Shown: positions 16,945-25,173 of the stretch, piece by piece
Numbering within the stretch: position 1 is the first letter of the stretch
How the letters are laid out: every line of letters starts with the position of its first letter
Assembly: GCA_020637395.1 (NCBI GenBank)
Contig: JACJWA010000003.1
Location: forward strand, 1 to 64,000
Reading direction: 5' to 3'
DNA from: Calditrichota bacterium
GTDB taxonomy: Bacteria; Electryoneota; RPQS01
Length of the DNA: 64,000 nucleotides
The notes under the pieces: model-generated
What the model saw: only the letters and a program-made list of their open reading frames with translations
Database searches by the model: none
What the model was told of the DNA's origin: nothing
Made by a program: the position numbers and the translations under genes

Positions 16945-17875
16945 CGCTGTTCTTCAACTTTGGATTCTCATGCCCACCGCTCCGCATCATCGGAAACGCA
17001 TGCAGCAAAGCAGGGAACAGTGCATCGAGTGATTCCTGGACTCCGCGCTTCGATCCCGGAAGATTCAGAATCAGTGTATTGCCCCGTATCCCGGCCGACG
17101 AGCGGGAAAGCATGGCATAAGGCGTGCGCTGCTGGCCGTAGGCACGCATCGCTTCCGGTATTCCGGGAATGCTGCGCTCAATGACTTCCAACATTGCCTC
17201 TGGAGTTGTGTCTCTTGGACTAAAACCGGTGCCGCCCGTCGTTACCACAAGGTCAAGTCGCGACTTATCACAGTAGTCTCTCAACTTATCAATGATGGCT
17301 ACTCGGTCGTCGGGCAAAATCTCATAACTGTCGACGATAATTCCCGAGTTCGTGAGCACGTCCTTGATGAGCAGCCCTGATGCATCTGATTTCTTGCCGG
17401 CCGAAACCGAGTCAGACAAAACCAAGACCGCAGCATGCAGCGGAGTAGCGACTTTTGTCTTAAAATCTGATTTACCCCCGCGCTTTTCAATCAACTTTAC
17501 GGATTCGATTTCCATTTCGTCGTCGAGCATTTTGAGCATGTCATACACGGTCAATGCGGCAACTGCTGCCGCTGTCATGGCTTCCATCTCCATGCCCGTA
17601 CGGTAAATCCCTTTCACCGTCGCAGTCAAGGTGACTCGTGATTCAACGATCTTGTGCTCTATCCCAATAAACTCGATGGGAACCGGATGACAAAACGGAA
17701 TAATGTCCTGCGTTCGTTTCGCGGCCATAATTCCCGCGACACGGGCAACTTCGAGTGGATCTCCTTTGGGTACTGACCGCGCGAGTATGCGTTCAACCGT
17801 CGCCGGCGAAATTCGAATAGTGGATTCCGCAACCGCAATTCGAAGAGTTGGCGATTTCTTTGATACGTCGATCAT
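16937..17875 (-). CDS. moaCB: Bifunctional MoaC-MoaB/MogA fusion, molybdenum cofactor synthesis
   Basis: A 312-residue fusion. Residues ~1-145 are MoaC (cyclic pyranopterin monophosphate synthase): RTQDIIPFCHPVPIEF, GIYRTGMEMEAMTAAAVAAL and the Lys-containing KLIEKRGGKSDF. Residues ~150-300 are MoaB/MogA (molybdopterin adenylyltransferase): AAVLVLSDSVSAGKKSD, VVTTGGTGFSPRDTTPEA and LILNLPGSKRGVQESL. The two halves catalyse non-consecutive steps of the pathway. The gene overlaps mobA by 4 bp upstream and moeA by 8 bp downstream, so all three are coupled. Confidence 0.93.
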   Translation of the reverse strand: MIDVSKKSPTLRIAVAESTIRISPATVERILARSVPKGDPLEVARVAGIMAAKRTQDIIPFCHPVPIEFIGIEHKIVESRVTLTATVKGIYRTGMEMEAMTAAAVAALTVYDMLKMLDDEMEIESVKLIEKRGGKSDFKTKVATPLHAAVLVLSDSVSAGKKSDASGLLIKDVLTNSGIIVDSYEILPDDRVAIIDKLRDYCDKSRLDLVVTTGGTGFSPRDTTPEAMLEVIERSIPGIPEAMRAYGQQRTPYAMLSRSSAGIRGNTLILNLPGSKRGVQESLDALFPALLHAFPMMRSGGHENPKLKNSDD

Positions 17876-18495
17876 GTTTCTTGATCTATCGAGTTATTTT
17901 TTTGTAGATGATCCAATTCAGCCAGATCTTGCGGAGTGTTCACGCTTCGAAGCAGTTCAAGTTCTGATTCGCTAATTGTCTTTATCCTTGCGTCTGCTCC
18001 AACAAGAAGGTCGCGCATTGCGGCCTTTTCGTTCTGCAGCAATTCCTCAACGCGTCCGATCACCGTTTCCGGAATAAGTGCAGGTAATGGACTGAAGTGA
18101 TCGTTGTGAAGTCCTAATACCGCTGGGCGACTGTCAATCTGTAACAAAAGTTTTTGAAGCAAGTCAGGAGTCAGCAAAATTTGATCGCATCCGACAACGA
18201 GGTAATGAGTGCCGAGCCCGCTTTGCAAGAGTCCGAGCAGTGCCCCGACCGGTCCGCGCTGCTCAACGACATCGGGAACAACAATTGGGTTTCCCAAAGA
18301 AGCCAAATCAATACCGTGCGCATGACCGACTATCGCTTTCGGAATATTCATGCGGCTCAAAACTCCCCACACGGTTTCAAGTACTGAAAGGCCGGTCGAC
18401 AACCGCACCCCGGATTTCGGCGTGCCCATTCGGGAACTCATTCCACCCGCCAGAATCGCGGCGACGACCCCATATTTTTGCTCAGACGTGGTCAT
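17872..18495 (-). CDS. mobA: Molybdenum cofactor guanylyltransferase MobA
   Basis: A 207-residue nucleotidyltransferase that attaches GMP to Mo-molybdopterin, giving the bis-MGD cofactor needed by NarG. The signature LAGGMSSRMGTPKSG is near the start; LVVGCDQILL carries the metal-binding Asp region. The ATG at 18495 is preceded by TAGGAGA; a TTG at 18525 in the same frame is less likely. It is first in the operon mobA, moaCB, moeA, tauE-like, and diverges from the Rrf2/moaA/nar side. Confidence 0.88.
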   Translation of the reverse strand: MTTSEQKYGVVAAILAGGMSSRMGTPKSGVRLSTGLSVLETVWGVLSRMNIPKAIVGHAHGIDLASLGNPIVVPDVVEQRGPVGALLGLLQSGLGTHYLVVGCDQILLTPDLLQKLLLQIDSRPAVLGLHNDHFSPLPALIPETVIGRVEELLQNEKAAMRDLLVGADARIKTISESELELLRSVNTPQDLAELDHLQKNNSIDQET

Positions 18496-18589
18496 ATCTC
18501 CTACCAATATAGCAATTCCTTGCAATCCCCCAATTGTTGAACATTAGAATAATTTCGCATCATTAGAACACATGTGGAGGAGGTTAGAA

Positions 18590-18643
18590 ATGAAGCACCG
18601 TGGCTTCTTAGTAGGCTATTCGAGGTACGAAACATTCAACTAA
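18590..18643 (+). CDS. Possible 17-residue leader peptide
   Basis: A short frame MKHRGFLVGYSRYETFN preceded by GGAGGAGG (18576-18583) six bases before the ATG, the best ribosome site in this intergenic region. It lies between mobA and the second Rrf2 gene, on the Rrf2 side, about 50 bp before that gene's promoter. There is no family resemblance. It could be a leader peptide or a chance frame with a good ribosome site. Confidence 0.3.
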   Translation: MKHRGFLVGYSRYETFN

Positions 18644-18693
18644 TAAAAAAGAAAATATATATTTATCTATTTTGGATTTTTTACTCCAAAGCA

Positions 18694-18722
18694 TTGACAC
18701 GCCCACCAATATAATATATATT
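18694..18722 (+). promoter_or_regulatory. Promoter of the Rrf2-moaA-nar operon
   Basis: Consensus TTGACA (18694-18699), 17-bp spacer, TATATT (18717-18722), in a very AT-rich stretch. The start point would be near 18729, about 20 nt before the Rrf2 ATG. The AT-rich ATATAAT repeat inside the promoter is a plausible operator for Rrf2 autoregulation. Confidence 0.65.
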
Positions 18723-18748
18723 CGGATAAAAAGATACAATACTCTTTT

Positions 18749-19192
18749 ATGTTGTTTTCACATTCAGCGGCATATGCGGTTCGAGCACTCACCTGGCTGG
18801 CCTGTCAGCCCAAGAACAGCCGCTGGTTGGCAAATGTGGTCGCAACTCAGGAGGGTATCCCTCTGCCCTATCTCAGCAAAGTCCTCGGAGTGCTGAAATC
18901 GCAGGGGTTAGTTTCTTCAATTCGCGGCCCCAACGGTGGATACACTCTTACTCAGGCACCGGACACGATCACGCTTCTTATGATATCAGAAATGTTCGAC
19001 ACAGAGAAGAAACTTAGCTCGTGTGTTCTGGCCTACGGTGAATGCGGCAAAACCACGCAGTGCCCGTTCGAACAGCTTTGGGAGAATTCGCGATCTGTGG
19101 TTCGAAATCTTCTCGAATCCACAACGATTGGAACGCTTGCCAGTATCAGCCTTAAGTCAGCAAATTCAGACATACCGAATTCAAAATCATAA
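18749..19192 (+). CDS. Rrf2-family transcriptional regulator, nar-proximal
   Basis: A 147-residue Rrf2 protein: MLFSHSAAYAVRALTWLACQ, recognition region LPYLSKVLGVLKSQ, wing GPNGGYTL, and a cysteine set SSCVLAYGECGKTTQCPF (C-x7-C-x6-C) like the Fe-S ligands of NsrR/IscR-type regulators. It differs clearly from the Rrf2 gene at 14350. It heads the operon with moaA and the nitrate reductase genes and sits directly behind a consensus promoter. NO- or oxygen-dependent repression of nitrate respiration is the natural inference. Confidence 0.88.
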   Translation: MLFSHSAAYAVRALTWLACQPKNSRWLANVVATQEGIPLPYLSKVLGVLKSQGLVSSIRGPNGGYTLTQAPDTITLLMISEMFDTEKKLSSCVLAYGECGKTTQCPFEQLWENSRSVVRNLLESTTIGTLASISLKSANSDIPNSKS

Positions 19193-19228
19193 AGTACAAA
19201 CTTGGAACTGTTAGCCGGAAATAAACCT

Positions 19229-20218
19229 GTGTCCCAACTGATCGACCGCTTCGGCAGGATACACGACTACTTGAGGATTTCCGTCACCGATCGCTGCAAC
19301 CTTCGATGCACCTACTGCATGCCGGTTGAAGGTGTAGACTGGAAACCCTCCGGTCTACTTCTGGAGACCGAAGAGATTGTGCGCGTCGCCCGCTTAATGG
19401 CAGAAATGGGTGTCAAGAAGATCCGGCTGACCGGGGGAGAGCCTACAACACGCAAAGATCTCCCATTACTCGTTTCACGGCTTGTCGAAGTTCCCGGAAT
19501 CGAGAAAGTATGTCTTACGACGAACGGTGTGCTCTTTTCAAAGTACGCTCAGGACCTGAAACGTGCCGGATTGTCAAGCGTAAATATCAGTCTCGACAGC
19601 CTGAATCGGGAAAACTTCATCCGAATCGCCCGCCGCGACCTACTTACCAGCGTACTCAAATCATTGAATTCCGCTCTCGAGTGTGACTACCAACAAGTCA
19701 AGCTCAATATGGTAGTAATGGCTGGTATTAACGAACACGAGATGACCGATTTCGTCGAACTTGCTCGCACGAAACCGGTAAATGTCCGATTCATTGAATA
19801 CATGCCGTTCAAAGGGAATCGCTGGGATCCTTTCGGCGTTGTAACATACAACGAAATGCGCTCGCGACTCGAAGCGAGATATGATCTTCGGGCTCTTCCG
19901 GATACATTCATAAGCAACCGTGTGGCGGAGGACTTCATGATCCCTGGATTTCTCGGAAAAGTGAGTTTCATCGCATCGATGTCGAATAGCTTTTGCTCGA
20001 CCTGCTCGCGGCTGCGCTTAACTGCCGACGGAGCGCTTAAGGCTTGCCTCTTTTTCCCTGCGCAAGTTCACCTTCGCGAGAGCCTTCGGGCAAATCAGTC
20101 CGATGAAGTCATCCGGCGTCTGATCGCAGATGCAGTGCTCAGTAAACCGAAAGGTCATCCCGATCCTTCGGAACTCGAGCAACTAAATGACCTCAGCATG
20201 ATCGAAATTGGAGGATAA
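19229..20218 (+). CDS. moaA: GTP 3',8-cyclase MoaA
   Basis: A radical-SAM enzyme of about 329 residues for the first step of molybdenum cofactor synthesis. Visible: DRFGRIHDYLRISVTDRCNL, the SAM cluster CNLRCTYC, the SAM-binding LTGGEPTTRKDLP, and the C-terminal second cluster with SNSFCSTCSRLRLTADG and LKACLF. The end is SMIEIGG, the functionally important C-terminal GG of MoaA. The GTG at 19229 gives the usual N-terminus; an in-frame TTG at 19202 is possible. moaD and moaE are not in the window. Confidence 0.93.
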   Translation: MSQLIDRFGRIHDYLRISVTDRCNLRCTYCMPVEGVDWKPSGLLLETEEIVRVARLMAEMGVKKIRLTGGEPTTRKDLPLLVSRLVEVPGIEKVCLTTNGVLFSKYAQDLKRAGLSSVNISLDSLNRENFIRIARRDLLTSVLKSLNSALECDYQQVKLNMVVMAGINEHEMTDFVELARTKPVNVRFIEYMPFKGNRWDPFGVVTYNEMRSRLEARYDLRALPDTFISNRVAEDFMIPGFLGKVSFIASMSNSFCSTCSRLRLTADGALKACLFFPAQVHLRESLRANQSDEVIRRLIADAVLSKPKGHPDPSELEQLNDLSMIEIGG

Positions 20219-20222
20219 CGCA

Positions 20223-20744
20223 ATGCCCGCGTCGCAACACGATCATTCAACAACCACAACTTCCGGCAGAGTAGTCGCGATTTCGACGAGTATTCGCCGT
20301 GGCATTCCCAAATCAAATCGCGAAGAAGTGCGCCTGATAGAAAACTGGGGTCTTGAAGGCGACATTCATGCCGGAGAGTGGCACAGGCAAGTCAGCTTGC
20401 TCGCCATGGAAAGCGTCCAGAAAATGCGGGCCAAAGGAGTGCCCGTTCGCCCGGGTGCTTTTGCCGAGAATATCACAACCGAATTTATCGATATCCCCAA
20501 TCTTACTATCGGTACGCGAGTATCAATTGGGGAATCCGAACTAGAAATCACGCAAATCGGGAAAGAGTGCCATCAAAAGTGTGCGATCTACTATCGTGCC
20601 GGTGATTGCGTAATGCCTCGCGAGGGTATATTCGCAATCGTGAAACGGGGCGGCGTTATTAGGGTAGGCGACGATGTAGTAGTTCACACAATCCCGAGTG
20701 AACATAATCATGTCCAAATCGCACTTTGCGCGGTGAATTCATGA
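20223..20744 (+). CDS. MOSC-domain protein
   Basis: A 173-residue MOSC domain protein: VAISTSIRRGIPK, LEGDIHAGEWHRQVSLLAMES, and the family cysteine region ECHQKCAIYY. MOSC domains bind the molybdenum cofactor or sulfur and occur in cofactor sulfurases and carriers. The ATG at 20223 has GGAGG 8 nt upstream, overlapping the end of moaA. Position between moaA and the nar genes suggests it handles or delivers the cofactor to NarG. It overlaps the next gene as ATGA. Confidence 0.85.
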   Translation: MPASQHDHSTTTTSGRVVAISTSIRRGIPKSNREEVRLIENWGLEGDIHAGEWHRQVSLLAMESVQKMRAKGVPVRPGAFAENITTEFIDIPNLTIGTRVSIGESELEITQIGKECHQKCAIYYRAGDCVMPREGIFAIVKRGGVIRVGDDVVVHTIPSEHNHVQIALCAVNS

Positions 20745-21544
20745 AGCACATCGTTCTTCTGTCCGCACTATTCTTGTTTCTCTCCATGAGAAACTCAGTC
20801 GCACAAGACTCGGTTTCCGTAACGACAACCGCTGATTTGACCCTATCAGCGGACACAACCGTTCAGGTCGACGTGGCGGCCCAAAGCTATGCTCAAAAGT
20901 GCGCGGGATGTCACACAATCGGGGGCGGAAAACTGACGGGACCGGATCTCCTTCCGACTCGCGCGTGGCCCAAATCGGACCTCTCCGCAAAAATAAAACT
21001 GATGGAACCGCGAGTTGGCCCCCTGACACAGGAGGACATCGATCAGTTTGTAGACTTGCTTCACGATTCAAGGGCGCAGGAGCGCGTACACATCGCGCAA
21101 GAACTGGCCGCAAAAGCTGTAGCAGCGAAACTCGAACCTGCGTCAAAAAGCGAAGGGCAAAAGCTATTCGAGGGCACTACCTCGTTAGCGAATGGAGGCA
21201 TCGCTTGCATCACTTGTCACACGACAGGCGCACAGGGCGGCACATTTGGTCCTGACCTTACGTCACTGCATACCCGGTTGAGCAAGGTCGCAATGATATC
21301 GGCAATACAACAGACTCAGTACAAGGTAATGTCTGGAACCTATCAAAATCATCCGATTACAGCGCAAGAGGCCGTGCACCTTGCAGAGTACCTCACTTCA
21401 CCGGAGTCGATGCCTAAATCAAGTGCTGAGAAGAATGTGCCTGTTCTTGGCGCTTCGCTCGGAGTCATTGGATTCTTGGTTGTGGTCGGACTTTACAGAA
21501 AGCGCTCGCGCAACAACTTTTCGCGTCAACGAGGCATGGCATGA
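20741..21544 (+). CDS. Membrane-anchored dihaem cytochrome c
   Basis: A 267-residue protein. A signal peptide (MKHIVLLSALFLFLS...VAQ) is followed by two cytochrome c domains with CAGCH near residue 54 and CITCH near 146. A C-terminal helix (GASLGVIGFLVVVGLY) plus a basic tail anchor it, leaving the haems outside. It starts at ATGA overlapping the MOSC stop and ends at ATGA overlapping narG, so it belongs to the same transcript. Position and haem number recall the dihaem cytochrome NarC found beside narGHJI in Thermus; homology is not proven here. It probably relays electrons between the cytochrome b/Rieske module and NarI or another acceptor. Confidence 0.88.
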   Translation: MKHIVLLSALFLFLSMRNSVAQDSVSVTTTADLTLSADTTVQVDVAAQSYAQKCAGCHTIGGGKLTGPDLLPTRAWPKSDLSAKIKLMEPRVGPLTQEDIDQFVDLLHDSRAQERVHIAQELAAKAVAAKLEPASKSEGQKLFEGTTSLANGGIACITCHTTGAQGGTFGPDLTSLHTRLSKVAMISAIQQTQYKVMSGTYQNHPITAQEAVHLAEYLTSPESMPKSSAEKNVPVLGASLGVIGFLVVVGLYRKRSRNNFSRQRGMA

Positions 21545-24500
21545 GCTGGATTACAGATCTCTTCGACCCCAAGCAGCGGGAATGGGAAGACCTCTATAGA
21601 AACCGCTGGTCGTATGATAAGATTATTCGCAGCACACATGGTGTTAATTGCACGGGCGGTTGCAGTTGGAATATTTACGTCAAGAACGGCATTGTCACGT
21701 GGGAAATGCAAGCTCTTGACTATCCAATAATCGACAAGGATATTCCTCCCTACGAACCTCGCGGCTGTCAACGCGGCATCTCGTACTCTTGGTATATCTA
21801 TAGTCCCATTCGGGTGAAGTATCCCTACGTTCGCGGCGCCCTGATTGATTTGTGGCGCGACGCAAAACGCAATTTCCCCGACAACCCGGTTGCGGCATGG
21901 GACTCTATTGTTTCAAATCCGGAATCCCGCGCTCGCTATCATTCCGCACGTGGCAAAGGCGGATTGCGGCGGTTTAGCTGGGACGAAGCGCTTGAGATTC
22001 TCTCTGCGGCAAATATTCACACGGTGCAGAAGCACGGCCCAGACCGCATCGCTGGCTTCTCGCCGATTCCCGCAATGTCGATGGTAAGTTACGCCGCCGG
22101 AGCGCGCTTCATGCAGCTCATGGGCGGCGTTTCACTTTCGTTCTATGATTGGTACTGCGATTTGCCTCCAGCTTCTCCTGAGATTTGGGGCGAGCAGACG
22201 GACGTCGCAGAAAGTGCGGATTGGTTCAAATCGGGATTTATTGCTGTCGTTGGATCAAATGTCTTGATGACGCGAACTCCCGACGCGCATTTTCTTGTTG
22301 AAGCTCGGCACCGCGGAGCAAAAGTCGTCGTCTTTTCGCCGGATTTCTCGATGGTTTCCAAAGTCTCGGACGAGTGGGTGCCGATTCATCAGGGACAGGA
22401 TTCTGCGTTCTGGATGTCCGTGGGGCATACGATTTTACGCGAGAATTATGTCGAACGAAGTGTTCCTTACTTCACGGACTACCAGAAACGTTTTACCGAC
22501 GGTCCGATTCTCGTACAGTTGCACAAACAAGCTGACGGAAGCTTTAAGCCTGGCCAATACCTGCGTGTGTCTCAAGTCGATACAATCACTAGGATCGACA
22601 AGCCTGATTGGAAATTCTTGATGATAGATTCCAAGAACGGCGAGCTTCGTCTTCCGCAAGGAACCATCGGACATCGCTGGCAAGACAAGAAGGGTCAATG
22701 GAATCTAAAACTCGAAGACGAGCGCACGGGTGAAGAGTTTGATCCGATTTTGACGTTGGATGCAGGCAAAGACGAACTGGTCACGGTAAGTATTCCTGAG
22801 TTCTCTTCCGAAAAGGGCGAAGGACGGATCGAGTCCAAGGTTCCTGTCCGCAAGATTCAGTCGTCGCAGGGCGATATCTATGTGACAACAGCTTTTGAAT
22901 TGTTGATCGCAAGTTACGGTGTAAGCCGCAACTCGACCAAGCCGATTCCATACGACGAGCCCGATCATTGCTATACGCCGGCATGGCAAGAAAAATTTAC
23001 GGGCGTGTCCGGTGATGTCGTACTTCGCTTCGCTCGCAACTGGGCGACCACTGCTGAAAAGACAAATGGCCGCTGCAGCGTTATCATAGGCGCTGGTGTG
23101 AACCATTGGTACCATAATAATCTGATTTACAGATCGATTATCTCGAGCCTCATGTTATGCGGCTGTGTCGGGAAAAATGGCGGCGGACTCAACCACTATG
23201 TTGGACAGGAGAAACTTGTTCCGCAGACATCGTGGGCGCCGATCGCGTTCGGTACCGATTGGTCCGCACCTCCTCGTTTACAAAACACGCCATCCTTCCA
23301 CTATGTCCACTCGGATCAATGGCGCTACGACGGAAAGATGGACGAAGTCTGCCCTGTCGCGGATCGTTCGCACTCAATGGCTTCCGGTCACACAATTGAC
23401 CGGCAAATTCAGGCAGTGCGCGCGGGGTGGCTTCCTTCGTATCCCCAATTCGATCAATCCTCGATTGAAGTGGCTCGTGAAGCGCGGCAAAACGGTGCCG
23501 AAGATGAAGCGTCAATTATCAAGAATGTCGTTGACCGTTTGAAATCTAAGAAACTCAAGTTTGCAGTCGAGGATCCCGACTCTCCGAAGTGTTTCCCGAG
23601 AATCTTCTATATCTGGCGGGGCAATGCGTTGATGTCTTCAGCGAAAGGACATGAGTATTTCCTAAAGCACTATCTCGGGACACACACGAATCTCATCGCT
23701 ACGGAGCGCGCGAAGGAACTCGTCGAGGATGTGACATGGCACGATAAGGTCGAACTCGGCAAAATGGACTTGGTAGTTGACCTCAACTACCGAATGGACT
23801 CATCTGCACTCTATTCGGACATCATTTTGCCGGCGGCAACGTACTATGAGAAGAATGATCTCAACTCGACGGACATGCACAGTTTCATTCATCCGTTGCA
23901 GGCCGCCGTTCCTCCTTGTTGGGAATCCAAAAGCGACTGGGATATATTCCGCGAGATCGCGCGTGCAACATCGAAACTGGCAGAGAAACACCTCCCGGAT
24001 CCCGTCGATGATGTCGTGACTGCGCCACTCGCGCACGACACACCGGCTGAAATTGCACAACCGACGGTCAAGGATTGGTCAAAAGGCGAGTGCGAAGCGA
24101 TCCCTGGCAAAACGATGCCCGCCATGAAAGTTGTCAAACGCGACTACAAGAATGTCTTTAACAAATTTGTAAGTCTTGGGCCAAATTTCAGAAACGGGCT
24201 CGGCATGCACGGTCTTCAGTTTGAAGTCGCGGACATGTACGATTCCTACATGGAAAATAACCCTACAGAAAAATGGGGCGGCAAAGAGTACCCCTCATTA
24301 CGTGAAGATGTTCTGGTTTGCGAAGCGATTTTGAATTTCGCACCCGAGACAAACGGCGAGCTGGCTTTCCGTGCCTACAAAGCTGAGGCGGTCAAAACTG
24401 GAATAGATCACTCGCATGCTGCCGAAAAGACTCGCTCAGTTCGCATTACGTTTGAAGACATCTCAGCCCAACCTCGGAGAATTCTTACCACACCATTTTG

Positions 24501-25164
24501 GACGGGTGTTACTAGCGACAACAGGACCTATTCGGCGTACTGTCAAAATGTGGAAGGAGATATTCCGTGGCGCACGCTTAGTGGAAGACAGCACTACTAT
24601 CTCGACCATGAAACGTATATCGCATACGGAGAAAACCTTCCCACGTACAAACCTCGTCCGGCGCGAGAAATTCTCGGTGATTTGAAAATGTCAAAACCGG
24701 CCGGTGGAACACTGGTGCTGAACTATTTGACCCCCCACGGGAAATGGTCCATCCACTCAACTTACGGCGATACTCTTAGAATGCGCACGCTCAGCCGAGG
24801 GCACGATCCAATTTGGATCAATGATAAGGACGCATTGCTTCTTGGCGTAGATGACAATGATTGGGTTGAAATCTTCAATGATCACGGAGTGGTGTGCACA
24901 TGCGCGAACGTCAGCGCGCGAATCCCTCGAGGCATGTGTTTTATTTACCACTCTCCGGAACGTACAATCGGTATTCCAAAGTCGCCCGAACGCGGAAACC
25001 GCCGAGCTGGTGGTCACAACAGCCTTACGCGCGCGCGGCTGAAGCCACTCTTTATGATCGGCGGATATGGACAATTTACATATGCCTTCAATTACTGGGG
25101 TCCTCCCGGAGTGAATCGGGATACTTTTGTGGCAGTCAAGAAACTCGATAAAATAGACTATTAG
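21541..25164 (+). CDS. narG: Respiratory nitrate reductase alpha subunit NarG
   Basis: A 1207-residue Mo-bis-MGD catalytic subunit reducing nitrate to nitrite. The FS0 cluster ligands His33, Cys37, Cys41 and Cys76 (HGVNCTGGC ... PRGCQRG) have the same spacing as in the E. coli enzyme. The Mo-ligand region FYDWYCDLPPASPEIWGEQ is conserved. No twin-arginine signal is present, consistent with a cytoplasmic active site. The ATG overlaps the cytochrome stop (ATGA), and narH follows after 9 bp. The nitrite oxidoreductase (NxrA) alternative is less likely given the narJ/narI/NarK context. Confidence 0.95.
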   Translation: MSWITDLFDPKQREWEDLYRNRWSYDKIIRSTHGVNCTGGCSWNIYVKNGIVTWEMQALDYPIIDKDIPPYEPRGCQRGISYSWYIYSPIRVKYPYVRGALIDLWRDAKRNFPDNPVAAWDSIVSNPESRARYHSARGKGGLRRFSWDEALEILSAANIHTVQKHGPDRIAGFSPIPAMSMVSYAAGARFMQLMGGVSLSFYDWYCDLPPASPEIWGEQTDVAESADWFKSGFIAVVGSNVLMTRTPDAHFLVEARHRGAKVVVFSPDFSMVSKVSDEWVPIHQGQDSAFWMSVGHTILRENYVERSVPYFTDYQKRFTDGPILVQLHKQADGSFKPGQYLRVSQVDTITRIDKPDWKFLMIDSKNGELRLPQGTIGHRWQDKKGQWNLKLEDERTGEEFDPILTLDAGKDELVTVSIPEFSSEKGEGRIESKVPVRKIQSSQGDIYVTTAFELLIASYGVSRNSTKPIPYDEPDHCYTPAWQEKFTGVSGDVVLRFARNWATTAEKTNGRCSVIIGAGVNHWYHNNLIYRSIISSLMLCGCVGKNGGGLNHYVGQEKLVPQTSWAPIAFGTDWSAPPRLQNTPSFHYVHSDQWRYDGKMDEVCPVADRSHSMASGHTIDRQIQAVRAGWLPSYPQFDQSSIEVAREARQNGAEDEASIIKNVVDRLKSKKLKFAVEDPDSPKCFPRIFYIWRGNALMSSAKGHEYFLKHYLGTHTNLIATERAKELVEDVTWHDKVELGKMDLVVDLNYRMDSSALYSDIILPAATYYEKNDLNSTDMHSFIHPLQAAVPPCWESKSDWDIFREIARATSKLAEKHLPDPVDDVVTAPLAHDTPAEIAQPTVKDWSKGECEAIPGKTMPAMKVVKRDYKNVFNKFVSLGPNFRNGLGMHGLQFEVADMYDSYMENNPTEKWGGKEYPSLREDVLVCEAILNFAPETNGELAFRAYKAEAVKTGIDHSHAAEKTRSVRITFEDISAQPRRILTTPFWTGVTSDNRTYSAYCQNVEGDIPWRTLSGRQHYYLDHETYIAYGENLPTYKPRPAREILGDLKMSKPAGGTLVLNYLTPHGKWSIHSTYGDTLRMRTLSRGHDPIWINDKDALLLGVDDNDWVEIFNDHGVVCTCANVSARIPRGMCFIYHSPERTIGIPKSPERGNRRAGGHNSLTRARLKPLFMIGGYGQFTYAFNYWGPPGVNRDTFVAVKKLDKIDY

Positions 25165-25173
25165 AGGTGAACA

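Noticed and set aside
18694..18715. TTGACA with the TATAAT at 18710-18715 as promoter boxes
   Set aside because: The spacer would be only 10 bp; TATATT at 18717-18722 gives the proper 17 bp.
21541..25164. NarG as nitrite oxidoreductase NxrA
   Set aside because: narJ, narI, two NarK transporters and a full-length cytoplasmic-type N-terminus point to nitrate reduction.
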